64,000 nucleotides of DNA from an uncultured Massilia sp. (GTDB lineage Bacteria > Pseudomonadota > Gammaproteobacteria > Burkholderiales > Burkholderiaceae_D). The notes under the pieces are model-generated. The model made no database searches, was not told the DNA's origin, and saw only the letters and a list, made by a program, of their open reading frames with translations. The translations under genes and the position numbers were made by a program. Shown here one piece after another: positions 30,405-39,249 of the stretch (position 1 is the stretch's first letter; each line of letters begins with the position of its first letter). The stretch lies in NCBI GenBank assembly GCA_913778765.1, contig CAJYXO010000264.1, positions 1 to 64,000 on the forward strand, written 5' to 3'.

Positions 30405-31331
30405 ATGAAAATGCTCACCAGCAACGACTGGATTGCCCGCTTCCTCGCCACCGACCCGCCGCGCTCGAAGTCGCTGGTGATGACGATCTTCGGCGACGCC
30501 ATCGCCCCGCACGGCGCGCGCCTGTGGCTGGGCAGCCTGATCGAGCTGGTGGCCCCGATGGGCGTGACCGACCGCCTGGTGCGCACCAGCGTGTTCCGCC
30601 TGGTCCAGGAAGGCTGGCTGGTCGCCAGCCGCGAGGGACGCCGCAGCAGCTATGCCCTGCTGCCGGAGGCGCGCCCGCGCTTCGAACGCGCCAACCGCCG
30701 CATCTACGCGCCGCCCGGTCTCGACTGGGACGGGCGCTGGACCATCGTCATGGCGCCCAACGGCAGCATCGACGCATCCTTGCGCGCTGCCGTGCGCAAG
30801 GAGCTCGAGTGGGAAGGCTATGCGATGCTGGCGCCGGGCCTGCTGACGCATCCGGCGGCCGATCCGGCGCCGCTGGCCGAGATCCTCGAGCGCGTCGGCG
30901 GCGCCGGCAAGATCTTCGTGTGCAGCGCCGCCGAGCTGCCGGCCTCGAATTCGCGGCCGCTGGGCGAGCTGGTGCGCGAAGGCTGGGACTTGTCCGGCGT
31001 GGTGGCCGACTACCGCCGCTTCATCGACGAATTCACGCCGCTGCCCGCGCTGCTGCGCGCCGAACCGCAGCTCGCCAACGAAGCCGCCTTCGTCGTGCGC
31101 AGCCTGCTGATCCACGCCTACCGCCGGGTCCAGCTGCACGATCCGATGCTGCCCCTGGACCTGCTGCCGCAACCCTGGCCGGGCTCGGAAGCGTACGCGC
31201 TGGCGCAGGCGATCTACCGCCTCACCTGGGAACGGGCCGAGGCCCACCTGATGGACGTGCTGCGCAGGGAAGACACGGAGGCGCCGGAAGCGGACGCCGG
31301 CTTTTACGACAGGTTCGGCGGATTGCGCTGA
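30405..31331 (+). CDS. paaX: Phenylacetate operon repressor PaaX
   Basis: 308 residues. The N-terminal winged helix contains KSLVMTIFGDAIAPHG and RTSVFRLVQEGWL; the central and C-terminal PaaX domains contain DGRWTIVMAP and the effector-binding region. PaaX represses paa promoters and is released by phenylacetyl-CoA. It is divergent from paaA across 130 bp, the usual arrangement for control of the operon and of itself. Its 3' end overlaps the opposite DUF2442 gene by 28 bp. Confidence 0.93.
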   Translation: MKMLTSNDWIARFLATDPPRSKSLVMTIFGDAIAPHGARLWLGSLIELVAPMGVTDRLVRTSVFRLVQEGWLVASREGRRSSYALLPEARPRFERANRRIYAPPGLDWDGRWTIVMAPNGSIDASLRAAVRKELEWEGYAMLAPGLLTHPAADPAPLAEILERVGGAGKIFVCSAAELPASNSRPLGELVREGWDLSGVVADYRRFIDEFTPLPALLRAEPQLANEAAFVVRSLLIHAYRRVQLHDPMLPLDLLPQPWPGSEAYALAQAIYRLTWERAEAHLMDVLRREDTEAPEADAGFYDRFGGLR

Positions 31332-31567
31332 GGCGTGGCCATCGACAGCCGGATGCTGTCGACGCTCAGCTCGAGGTCGAGCCCGGGCCAATATAGACAG
31401 GCATCGCCGAAGCATTCGACCCGGCACAGCTGCGCCACGGTCACGTGCTCGAACCACGGAAACATAGCGAACGGCAGGTACAGCTCCTCACGGCGGCAGC
31501 GCAGCCAGAAGCCCTGCCGGTCGATGGTGGTGATTTCTGCCCGTGCCACGCGGATCTCGTTCTTCAT
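31304..31567 (-). CDS. DUF2442-family protein
   Basis: 87 residues from ATG 31567, with GGGAGGAAAAG upstream. The sequence follows the DUF2442 plan: ITTIDRQGFWLRC, then YLPFAMFPWFEHVTVAQL, then YWPGLDLELSVDSIRL. DUF2442 proteins are small and sometimes lie near DUF4160 toxin-like partners; none is visible here. The gene overlaps the 3' end of paaX tail to tail by 28 bp, so antisense effects are possible. Confidence 0.78.
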   Translation of the reverse strand: MKNEIRVARAEITTIDRQGFWLRCRREELYLPFAMFPWFEHVTVAQLCRVECFGDACLYWPGLDLELSVDSIRLSMATPQRNPPNLS

Positions 31568-31712
31568 TCTTTTCCTCCCAAACGAGAACCTTAGCAAAAG
31601 CCGGAACGCGTCCATTTGCGCGGCAACAGATGAGCGGATTTGCGCGTCGAAACGAGTCATGGGTATCATATTGGTCTACCCACTCAAATCACGGGCGCCG
31701 CCCCGACATACC

Positions 31713-32846
31713 ATGTCTCTCAAGATCAGCAGCCAGTTCGACGCTGGCGCCATCGATATCGTGAACGCCACGAGCGCGAACGCCATCGACCTGAACATCC
31801 GCAAGGATTCGCACGCCGACATCACCCAATGGTTCTACTTCCGCCTGCAGGGCGCGCAGGGCGAACCCTGCACGATCCGCCTGCTCAACGCCGGCCAGTC
31901 GGCCTACCCGAAGGGCTGGGAAGACTACAACGCGATGGCGAGCTACGACCGCATCAACTGGTTCCGCGTGCCGACCAGCTTCGACGGCCAGGTGCTGAGC
32001 ATCGAGCACACCCCGGCCATGGACAGCGTCTATTACGCCTACTTCGAGCCCTATTCGTGGGAACGCCACCTGGAGCTGCTCGACCGCGCCCAGCAGTCCG
32101 AGCACGTGCGCATGGTCGACCTGGGTTCGACCGTCGACGGCCGCGACCTGAACATGCTCATCATCGGCGAGCCGGACGCGAATAAAAAGAAGGTGTGGGT
32201 GATCGCACGCCAGCACCCGGGCGAGACGATGGCCGAATGGTTCGTCGAAGGCATGCTCGACGCCCTGCTGGATCCGGCCCACCCGTTCGGGCGCCAGTTA
32301 TTGAAAGAGTCGGTGTTCTACGTGGTGCCGAACATGAACCCGGACGGCTCGGTGCGCGGCAACCTGCGCACCAACGCGGCCGGCGCCAACCTGAACCGCG
32401 AGTGGCTGAACCCGACCATGGAGCGCAGCCCGGAAGTCTTCCTGGTGCGTCAGAAGATGCATGAAACCGGCGTCGACATGTGCCTGGACGTGCACGGCGA
32501 CGAAGGCCTGCCCTACGTGTTCGTGGCCGGCAGCGAATCCCTGCCGAACTTCACGGCCGAGCAGGACGCCGCCCAGAAGCGCTTCATCGCCGACTTCAAG
32601 ATCGCCAGCCCGGACTTCCAGGACGTGCACGGCTATGGCGAAACGCCCTACAGCGAAGAAACCCTGACCATGGGTTCGCCGCACATCACCCACGCCTTCG
32701 GCTGCCTGTCGCTGACCCTGGAGCTGCCGTTCAAGGACAACGCCAACGACCCCGATCCGCAGGTCGGCTGGGACGGCGCACGCAGCGCCCGCCTCGGCGC
32801 CGCCGTGCTGCAGCCGGTATTGCAGGCGATTCGCCGGATCAAATAA
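31713..32846 (+). CDS. M14-family zinc carboxypeptidase (cytosolic carboxypeptidase-like)
   Basis: 377 residues. An N-terminal beta-sandwich domain (about 1-120) of the type found in cytosolic carboxypeptidases precedes the catalytic domain. Zinc ligands are in RQHPGETMAEWF (HxxE) and the third His in CLDVHGDEG. The catalytic Glu lies in the late block LTLELPFKDN. No signal peptide, so it acts in the cytoplasm. In eukaryotes related enzymes trim glutamate side chains; the bacterial substrate is unknown. An open frame upstream to 31335 is non-coding. Confidence 0.86.
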   Translation: MSLKISSQFDAGAIDIVNATSANAIDLNIRKDSHADITQWFYFRLQGAQGEPCTIRLLNAGQSAYPKGWEDYNAMASYDRINWFRVPTSFDGQVLSIEHTPAMDSVYYAYFEPYSWERHLELLDRAQQSEHVRMVDLGSTVDGRDLNMLIIGEPDANKKKVWVIARQHPGETMAEWFVEGMLDALLDPAHPFGRQLLKESVFYVVPNMNPDGSVRGNLRTNAAGANLNREWLNPTMERSPEVFLVRQKMHETGVDMCLDVHGDEGLPYVFVAGSESLPNFTAEQDAAQKRFIADFKIASPDFQDVHGYGETPYSEETLTMGSPHITHAFGCLSLTLELPFKDNANDPDPQVGWDGARSARLGAAVLQPVLQAIRRIK

Positions 32847-32929
32847 GCATTTCCTGGCGCCGGATGCTTCGGAACCGGCCTGCGCCGCCCCTGTCAAAAG
32901 CAGGGTGCGGCCAGGAACGGAGACGGAGG

Positions 32930-33739
32930 ATGGGAATCGTATATCGGCCAGGAGAACATCCGAATCCGGGAGCGCCGCCTCCCGCCGGACTGGCGCTGGG
33001 CGACTCCTGGTTCTGGCACGCAGAGCAGACGCTGCTGCAGGCGCTGGTCGAGCATCCGCGGGTCGCGCCCGAGCATGCGTCCGTGCGCCTGCTCGGCTTC
33101 AACGGCGCGCGCCTGAACCAGTACATCGGGGACGGCGCCTATGCCAACGTGATCCACATGCACCTGGCGCCGGAATGCCGCTTCAGCGAGTTCTACCTGG
33201 GCGGCTTCGCCAACGACGCGCTCGAACACCGGCTGGCGCTGCGCGACGACTGCTCGGCCGCCAGCGATCCCGCCGCCTGCTTTTCGAGCGCCCGCCGCGA
33301 ACTGATGCTGTACCACATCAGCGAAGGCCTGAACGGCATCATCCGCGCCATCCGCTGGGCCTACCGCAAGACGCCCTGGCAGCAGCCGGTCTTCCTGAAC
33401 GGCTACGACTATCCCGTGCCCGACGGCCGCGGCTTCGTCGACAGCCACGGCGGCTGGATCAGCACCGTGATGGACGATGCCGGCGTCGACCCCGACCTCG
33501 CCTTCCGCACCGAGGTCATGCGCTTGATGATCGATTTCGTCAACGACGAAGTGCTGGCCGAATTCCACTCGCCCCTCGAACGCGTGTTCCACGTCGACAG
33601 CCGCGGCATCCTCGCCTGCGATGCCGAGCATTACCGGCAGGACTGGGAAAACGAGGTCTATCCGACCTGCGAGGGCTTCGCCAAAATGCTGGAGCGGGCC
33701 TGGTTCCCCATGCTCGCTCCCTTCGGCATCGTGACCTGA
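32930..33739 (+). CDS. SGNH/GDSL-hydrolase-like protein
   Basis: 269 residues with GACGGAGG upstream of ATG 32930. GLALGDSWFWH resembles SGNH block I with the nucleophile Ser. LNGYDYPVPDGRGF and FHVDSRG may supply the later blocks (the D-x-x-H of classical members is not obvious). There is no signal peptide. An esterase or acyl-hydrolase role is an inference. The gene starts 83 bp after the M14 carboxypeptidase in the same direction. Confidence 0.55.
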   Translation: MGIVYRPGEHPNPGAPPPAGLALGDSWFWHAEQTLLQALVEHPRVAPEHASVRLLGFNGARLNQYIGDGAYANVIHMHLAPECRFSEFYLGGFANDALEHRLALRDDCSAASDPAACFSSARRELMLYHISEGLNGIIRAIRWAYRKTPWQQPVFLNGYDYPVPDGRGFVDSHGGWISTVMDDAGVDPDLAFRTEVMRLMIDFVNDEVLAEFHSPLERVFHVDSRGILACDAEHYRQDWENEVYPTCEGFAKMLERAWFPMLAPFGIVT

Positions 33740-33742
33740 CAA

Positions 33743-34396
33743 TTACAGGAAGGTAAACACCTGTTCTTCAGCCAGGCGCGACTTCGGCAGGCCGGCATTG
33801 AAGTCGGTCTCGGCGTGGTAGCCGAAGCTCAGCATCACCAGGCTCGTCAGGCCGCGCTCATGCAGGCCGAATTCCGCATCCAGTGCGGCCACGTCGATGC
33901 CTTCCATCGGCGTGGTGTCGATGCCCAGGTTGGCGGCGCCCAGCATGGCGCTCCCCAGAGCGATGTAGACCTGCTTTTCCAGCCACTGCGGCAAGTCCTT
34001 CTGGGTATAGCGGTGCAGGTTCACATAGCCCAGGCGGCCCTTGGCCTGGCCCGCTTTCGCGGCCTCGTCCTTGAAGCGGCCGTCGCGCTGCTCCTGCTCC
34101 AGGATGCTGTCGAGGTGGGCCTGGTCGGCGTCGGCGCGTACGCAGAACAGGATCACGTGCGAGGCATGCGTGATCTTCGCTTCGTTGTACGAGAACTCGC
34201 CCTGCGCGCCCTTGGCCATGCGTGCCTTCGCTTCCGGCGTGGCGGCGACGATGAAGTGCCAGGGCTGCGAGTTCACCGACGACGGGCTGTTACGCAGCAC
34301 GCCATAGATCTGCTGCATCAATTCTTCGGGAACGCGGCGGGCCGGGTCGTAGGCCTTGGTGGTATAGCGTTGCTGGGCGGCGTCGAGGACGTTCAT
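33743..34396 (-). CDS. nfsB: Oxygen-insensitive NAD(P)H nitroreductase / dihydropteridine reductase
   Basis: 217 residues from ATG 34396 (AAAGGAAG upstream), the same length as E. coli NfsB. FMN-binding features are RYTTKAYDP near the start, NSPSSVNSQPWHFIV, and the C-terminal LPKSRLAEE. It reduces nitroaromatics and quinones by two-electron steps. Convergent with the SGNH-like gene, with only 3 bp between the stops. Confidence 0.9.
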   Translation of the reverse strand: MNVLDAAQQRYTTKAYDPARRVPEELMQQIYGVLRNSPSSVNSQPWHFIVAATPEAKARMAKGAQGEFSYNEAKITHASHVILFCVRADADQAHLDSILEQEQRDGRFKDEAAKAGQAKGRLGYVNLHRYTQKDLPQWLEKQVYIALGSAMLGAANLGIDTTPMEGIDVAALDAEFGLHERGLTSLVMLSFGYHAETDFNAGLPKSRLAEEQVFTFL

Positions 34397-34626
34397 GTGC
34401 TTCCTTTCATGTGCGATGGGTAGCCGTCCATTATTACAGGAACCAAAAAATCGCGTGCGAGGCAGCCTCAGGCCGCCAAACGGTAGCGCGCGTACCACAG
34501 TCCCCGGTCACGCCCCGCCATCGATCGGCCCGGCAATGCGTCATCGCAAATTTCCTGAAAGCACAAAATGATATTCATGAAGATGCTTCTGGGCATTTTC
34601 TATCGAAATCATGAGTAAAGGATGGG

Positions 34627-35703
34627 ATGATGAAACTGATTGGGACCGCAGCCATTCGAAATACCGCCTTGATCACCGGCCTGCTCGCGTCAAGCGGCGC
34701 GCTGGCACAGTCGAACGTCGACACCTACGGCATCCTCGACGTGCTGGTCGGACCGACCACCAACCTCACCAAGGACAAGGGCACCGTCTGGCGTGTCAGC
34801 TCCAGCGGCATGAACGTGTCGCGTCTCGGTTTCAAGGGGGCGGAAGACCTCGGCGACGGGTTGAAGGCGATCTACCAGCTCGAAATGGGCCTCACGCTCG
34901 ACAGCGGCAACGCCGACAACCCGCTGTTCAAGCGCCAGGCCAACGTCGGCCTCGAGGGCCGCTGGGGCCGCGTCGTGCTGGGCCGCTCCTTCACCTCGGT
35001 GTACGACTTCGTGCTGCCCTACGATCCGATGGGCTATGCGCCCTTCTATTCCTGGGTCCCGACCGGCAATGCGAGCGGCGCCAGCAAATACGGCATGACG
35101 ACCGGTTTCGACAACCTCGTCAAATACGCCGGCAAGTTCGACAATCTGTCGGTGGGCCTGACCTACGGCGCCGGCGAGCAGTCGGCGACGATCGGCGACG
35201 GCGCCAAGGCGGCGGTGGCGCTGAACTACGCGATGGGACCGTTCTCGGTGGTGGGCACTTACGAGCGGATCAACGGCACCAAGACGGCGGCGGGCGTGCG
35301 CGACGAGACCACCGCCTGGCACGTGGGCGCGATGGTCACCAGCGGCAAGCTGAAGCTGCAGAGCGGGGCGCGCGATTACCGGCTCGAATCGGCCAAGCCG
35401 CTGACGCCGGACGTGCGTGCCCGCCTGTATTGGCTGGGCCTCAATTACCAGCTGACTTCACCGGTGACGCTGACCGGCGCCGTCTATTACCAGGACGTGC
35501 GCAACCTGCCGGTCAGCACCCAGGCCGATCCGATCATGTACGTGGCCCGCGCCAGCTACAACTTGAGCAAACGCACCGCGCTGTACACGGTGGCCGGGTA
35601 TGCCAAGGCCAAGCACCATCAGCTGGTCAGCCTGTCGCGGGACGACCCCGGCTTCGACTGCGACATGCGCAGCCTGCAGGTCGGCATCAACCACCGGTTC
35701 TGA
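34627..35703 (+). CDS. Gram-negative porin (Burkholderiales type)
   Basis: 358 residues. A signal peptide with cleavage after ALAQ (about residue 28) precedes a 16-strand-type beta-barrel: VDTYGILDVLV first strand, RLGFKGAEDLGDGLKAIYQL, and GRWGRVVLGRSFTSVYD, the characteristic L3 region. It ends in Phe (VGINHRF), the outer-membrane assembly signal. It is a general diffusion channel of the porin_4 class. A second such porin lies at 54006-55088. The stop is 1 bp from the convergent pmbA stop. Confidence 0.92.
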   Translation: MMKLIGTAAIRNTALITGLLASSGALAQSNVDTYGILDVLVGPTTNLTKDKGTVWRVSSSGMNVSRLGFKGAEDLGDGLKAIYQLEMGLTLDSGNADNPLFKRQANVGLEGRWGRVVLGRSFTSVYDFVLPYDPMGYAPFYSWVPTGNASGASKYGMTTGFDNLVKYAGKFDNLSVGLTYGAGEQSATIGDGAKAAVALNYAMGPFSVVGTYERINGTKTAAGVRDETTAWHVGAMVTSGKLKLQSGARDYRLESAKPLTPDVRARLYWLGLNYQLTSPVTLTGAVYYQDVRNLPVSTQADPIMYVARASYNLSKRTALYTVAGYAKAKHHQLVSLSRDDPGFDCDMRSLQVGINHRF

Positions 35704-35704
35704 A

Positions 35705-37057
35705 TCAGCTGCCCGCGACCACCATCTTCTCGAGCAGGATCGAGCCGGTCGACTTGTTGCCGCGCGTCAGCACGTCGTTACCGATGCCGACGATGGACTG
35801 GAACATGTCCTTCATGTTGCCGGCGATGGTGATTTCCTCGACCGGGTACTGGATCACGCCGTTCTCGACCCAGTAGCCGGACGCGCCGCGCGAGTAGTCG
35901 CCGGTGACGTAGTTGGTGCCCTGCCCCATCAGCTCGGTCACCAGCAGGCCGGTGCCCATCTTGCGCAGCATGCCTTCGAAGTCGTCGGCGATTTTCGTTT
36001 CCTTCGACAGCATTTCCAGGTTGTGCGAGCCGCCGGCGTTGCCGGTGGTTTGCATGCCCAGCTTGCGTGCCGAATACGACGACAGGAAATAACCCTGCAG
36101 CACGCCATCGCTGACGACCTTGCGGGTCTGGGTGCGCACGCCCTCTTCGTCGAAAGGCGAGGAGCCGACCGCGCCGACGATGTGCGGGTCTTCGACGATC
36201 TGGATGTGCGAGGGGAAGATGGACTGGCCGAGCGAATCCAGCAGGAAACTCGACTTGCGGTAAAGGGCGCCACCGGAGGTGGCCTGGACGAAGGCGCCGA
36301 GCAGGCCGGCGGCCAGCGGGGCTTCGAACAGTACCGGGCAGGTGCGGGTGTCGAGCTTGCGCGCGTTCAGGCGGGCCAGTGCGCGCTCGGCGGCGTAGCG
36401 GCCGACCTTTTCGGGGTCGGCCAGTTTTTTCGGGTCGCGCGCCGAGGTGTACCAGTCGTCGCGCTGCATCCTGTTGCCCTTGCCGGCGATCGGCGCCACC
36501 GACAGGGTGTGGCGCGAGAACGGGTAGCCGGCGCAGAAACCGAGGCTGTTGGCGGCCACGAAGTGCGACTGCTGGACGTAGACGCTGGCGCCTTCGCTGT
36601 TGGTGATGCGCTTGTCGACGCCGAAGGCGGCCGCTTCGCAGCGCTGGGCGATGCCGACGGCTTCCTCGGCGCCGATGTCCCATGGGTAGCACAGGCGCAG
36701 GTCGCGCGGGTTCGTTTCCAGCAGCTCGGCGTCCGGCAGGCCGGCGGCCGGGTCTTCGGCGGTGAAGCGGGCGATGTTGTAGGCCGCTTCGACGGCGGCG
36801 CGCAGCGAGGCGCTGGAGAAATCGGAGGTGCTGGAATGGCCGCGGCGCTTGCCGCAGTAGACCGTCACGCCGATGCCCTTGTCCTTGTTCTGCTCGATGG
36901 TCTCGACCTGGCCCTTGCGCACCGTCACCGCCAGCCCGCTACCCTCGCTGATCTCGACCGCCGCGTCGCTGGCGCCGGTTTCCCTGGCGATCGCCAGCAC
37001 GTCCTGCGCGAGTTGCTTGAGCTGATCCTGGGTATGGGTGAAGACGGAGTCGTTCAT
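35705..37057 (-). CDS. pmbA: Metalloprotease PmbA (TldE)
   Basis: 450 residues, full length. Partner of TldD in the heteromeric TldD/E protease that matures modified peptides and degrades CcdA. Conserved blocks are GSGLAVTVRKGQVE, KDKGIGVTVYCGKRRGHSST and the C-terminal GASGYWVENGVIQYPVEEIT. TldE itself lacks the HExxxH zinc site, as here. It is divergent from darP, a neighbourhood (pmbA-yjgA) shared with E. coli. Confidence 0.95.
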   Translation of the reverse strand: MNDSVFTHTQDQLKQLAQDVLAIARETGASDAAVEISEGSGLAVTVRKGQVETIEQNKDKGIGVTVYCGKRRGHSSTSDFSSASLRAAVEAAYNIARFTAEDPAAGLPDAELLETNPRDLRLCYPWDIGAEEAVGIAQRCEAAAFGVDKRITNSEGASVYVQQSHFVAANSLGFCAGYPFSRHTLSVAPIAGKGNRMQRDDWYTSARDPKKLADPEKVGRYAAERALARLNARKLDTRTCPVLFEAPLAAGLLGAFVQATSGGALYRKSSFLLDSLGQSIFPSHIQIVEDPHIVGAVGSSPFDEEGVRTQTRKVVSDGVLQGYFLSSYSARKLGMQTTGNAGGSHNLEMLSKETKIADDFEGMLRKMGTGLLVTELMGQGTNYVTGDYSRGASGYWVENGVIQYPVEEITIAGNMKDMFQSIVGIGNDVLTRGNKSTGSILLEKMVVAGS

Positions 37058-37150
37058 GTGCGTTTTTCGTAGCGAGCCCTAAAACAGTTATCATAGCAGC
37101 CGTTTACCGTTTTTACCGTCAAGCCGTGCGCTTGGCGAATCCAGATCATC

Positions 37151-37753
37151 ATGCCAAATGCAAACCGCGGCGCTGTCGGCTTCCGCTCCGACGAGTTCGA
37201 GCCCGAATACGACCGTCCTTCCAAATCCGAGCTCAAGCGCCAGAGCAACGAGCTGCAGAAGCTCGGCGAAACGCTCATCGAGGCGCCGCGCGACCGCGTC
37301 AAGCGCGTGCCGATGCCGGACGAGGTCAAGGACGCGATCCTGACGGCCCAGACCATCACCAACCACGAAGGCCGCCGCCGCCAGCTGCAGTACGTGGGCA
37401 AGATGATGCGCAGCCTCGACGAGGCCGAAGTCGACGTCATCCGCCGCACCATCGAGAGCTGGAAGGGCACCTCGAAGGCCGAAGCCGCCGCCCTGCACGC
37501 GCTGGAGCGCCGCCGCGAGAAGCTGCTGGCCGACGACAAGGCCCTGACCCAGCTGCTGGAAGAGCATCCGCAACTGGACGTGCAGCACCTGCGCACCCTG
37601 ATCCGCAACGCGCGCAAGGAACAGGCCGAGAACAAACCGCCGAAGGCCTACCGCGAGATCTTCCAGATCCTGAAGGACCTGGCCAAGCCGGCCAAGGCGG
37701 CACCTTCCGAAGAAGACGAAGCCGAGGACGAAGACGATGAGTCTGGAGAATAA
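37151..37753 (+). CDS. darP: Ribosome biogenesis factor DarP (YjgA, DUF615)
   Basis: 200 residues, all-helical. The family region spans SKSELKRQSNELQKLGETLI to KAYREIFQILKDL. DarP binds late 50S precursors and helps build the peptidyl-transferase centre. A short acidic tail (EEDEAEDEDDESGE) ends the protein. It overlaps the next gene, mog, by 17 bp. The divergent neighbour pmbA repeats the gene order seen in gammaproteobacteria. Confidence 0.93.
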   Translation: MPNANRGAVGFRSDEFEPEYDRPSKSELKRQSNELQKLGETLIEAPRDRVKRVPMPDEVKDAILTAQTITNHEGRRRQLQYVGKMMRSLDEAEVDVIRRTIESWKGTSKAEAAALHALERRREKLLADDKALTQLLEEHPQLDVQHLRTLIRNARKEQAENKPPKAYREIFQILKDLAKPAKAAPSEEDEAEDEDDESGE

Positions 37754-38345
37754 GGTACAGGAGCTGGTCGTCGGCCTGGTCTCTGTCTCGGACCGCGCCA
37801 GCGGCGGCGTCTACGAGGACAAGGGCATCCCGGCCCTGCAGGAGTGGCTGCAGAAGGCCCTGACCACGCCCTTCCGCGTCGAGACCCGCCTGATCCCCGA
37901 CGACCGCGACGAGATCGAAAGCACCCTGATCGAACTGGTCGACGAGGCGCGCTGCGACCTGGTGCTGACCACCGGCGGCACCGGCCCGGCGCGGCGCGAC
38001 GTCACCCCCGAGGCGACCCTCGCCATCGGCACCAAGGAGATGCCGGGCTTCGGCGAGCAGATGCGCCAGGTCAGCCTGCACTTCGTGCCGACCGCGATCC
38101 TGTCGCGCCAGGTGGCGGTGATCCGCGAGAGCGAGACCGACCCGGACCACGCGGCCCTGGTCCTGAACCTGCCGGGCCAGCCGAAATCGATCAAGGAAAC
38201 CCTGGAAGGCCTGAAGGATGCGGACGGCAAGACCGTCGTGGGTGGCGTGTTTGCCGCGGTCCCCTACTGCATCGATTTGATCGGCGGCCCGTTCAGCGAC
38301 ACCGACCCGGCCATCTGCGCGGCCTGGCGGCCCAAGAAAAAATAA
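37737..38345 (+). CDS. mog: Molybdopterin adenylyltransferase
   Basis: 202 residues. It activates molybdopterin by adenylation before molybdenum insertion. MoaB/Mog signatures are GLVSVSDRASGGVYEDKGIP, VLTTGGTGPARRDVTPEAT and LNLPGQPKSIKE. The start lies inside the end of darP (17-bp overlap), so translation is probably coupled. The esterase gene follows after 10 bp. Confidence 0.92.
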   Translation: MSLENKVQELVVGLVSVSDRASGGVYEDKGIPALQEWLQKALTTPFRVETRLIPDDRDEIESTLIELVDEARCDLVLTTGGTGPARRDVTPEATLAIGTKEMPGFGEQMRQVSLHFVPTAILSRQVAVIRESETDPDHAALVLNLPGQPKSIKETLEGLKDADGKTVVGGVFAAVPYCIDLIGGPFSDTDPAICAAWRPKKK

Positions 38346-38355
38346 GGATGAGCCA

Positions 38356-39024
38356 ATGAGCGAACTGCTCGAACACGTCACGATCGACACCAGCGACAAC
38401 CCGGAAGTCTCCGTCATCTGGCTGCATGGCCTGGGCGCGGACGGCAACGACTTCGTGCCCATCGTGCGCGAGCTGGACCTGGCCGGCCTGCCCGGCATCC
38501 GCTTCATCTTCCCGCATGCGCGCACCATGCCGGTGACCGTCAACGGCGGCTACGTGATGCGCGCCTGGTACGACATCACCGGCGCCGAACTGACCCGCCG
38601 CGAAGACGAGAACGGCCTGCGCGCCTCGCAGAAGGAAATCGAAGCCTTCATCGAGCGCGAAAAGGCGCGCGGCATCCCGGCCTCGCGCATCGTCCTGGCC
38701 GGCTTCTCGCAAGGCTGCGCGATGACCATCCAGACCGGCCTGCGCCACCCGGAACCGCTGGCCGGCATGATCTGCCTGTCGGGCTATGTGCCGCTGTCCG
38801 CCAAGCTGGCGCTCGAGCGCACCCAGGAAAGCCTGGCGACGCCCATTTTCATGGCCCACGGCCGCCACGACAACGTGGTGCCCTTCAACCGCGCCGAGAT
38901 GTCGCGCGACCTGCTGGTCTCGCTGGGCTACCAGGTCGAGTGGCACGAGTACGGCATGCAGCATTCGGTGTGCCTGGAAGAGGTGCAGCATCTGTCGGCG
39001 TTCTTCAAGCGCGTGCTGGGATAA
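38356..39024 (+). CDS. Alpha/beta-hydrolase carboxylesterase (phospholipase/carboxylesterase family)
   Basis: 222 residues. VIWLHGLGADGNDF is the oxyanion-hole block, and GFSQGCAMTI carries the nucleophile Ser. HGRHDNVVPF supplies the Asp region, and HEYGMQHSVC holds the catalytic His. This is the abhydrolase_2 group of carboxylesterases such as Pseudomonas EstB and eukaryotic acyl-protein thioesterase. It acts in the cytosol on short acyl esters or thioesters. It is in line with darP and mog. Confidence 0.9.
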   Translation: MSELLEHVTIDTSDNPEVSVIWLHGLGADGNDFVPIVRELDLAGLPGIRFIFPHARTMPVTVNGGYVMRAWYDITGAELTRREDENGLRASQKEIEAFIEREKARGIPASRIVLAGFSQGCAMTIQTGLRHPEPLAGMICLSGYVPLSAKLALERTQESLATPIFMAHGRHDNVVPFNRAEMSRDLLVSLGYQVEWHEYGMQHSVCLEEVQHLSAFFKRVLG

Positions 39025-39029
39025 GAGCG

Positions 39030-39227
39030 ATGGCAAAGAAGGAAGAACTCGACGAAGAGACGATGGCGCTGATTAACTGGTGCATCGAGGTTGAAAAACA
39101 CCTGGTGGCCGGCGGCGCCAAGCCGAAGCAGGCGCAGGACTACATCGAAGAGAACGTCGAGTGGTTCACCGACATGTTCTACGATGCGTTGACGCCGGAG
39201 CAGGCGGCCAAGGAAGCGCTGGCCTGA
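39030..39227 (+). CDS. Small acidic conserved-type protein, unknown function
   Basis: 65 residues, helical and acidic, starting MAKKEELDEETMALINWCIE, 5 bp after the esterase stop. The helix ALTPEQAAKEALA closes the protein. It has no signal peptide or membrane segment. It is probably the last gene of the darP-mog-esterase transcript. I do not recognise a family. Confidence 0.55.
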   Translation: MAKKEELDEETMALINWCIEVEKHLVAGGAKPKQAQDYIEENVEWFTDMFYDALTPEQAAKEALA

Positions 39228-39249
39228 CTGGGCGGCGCTCAGGCCGCGC

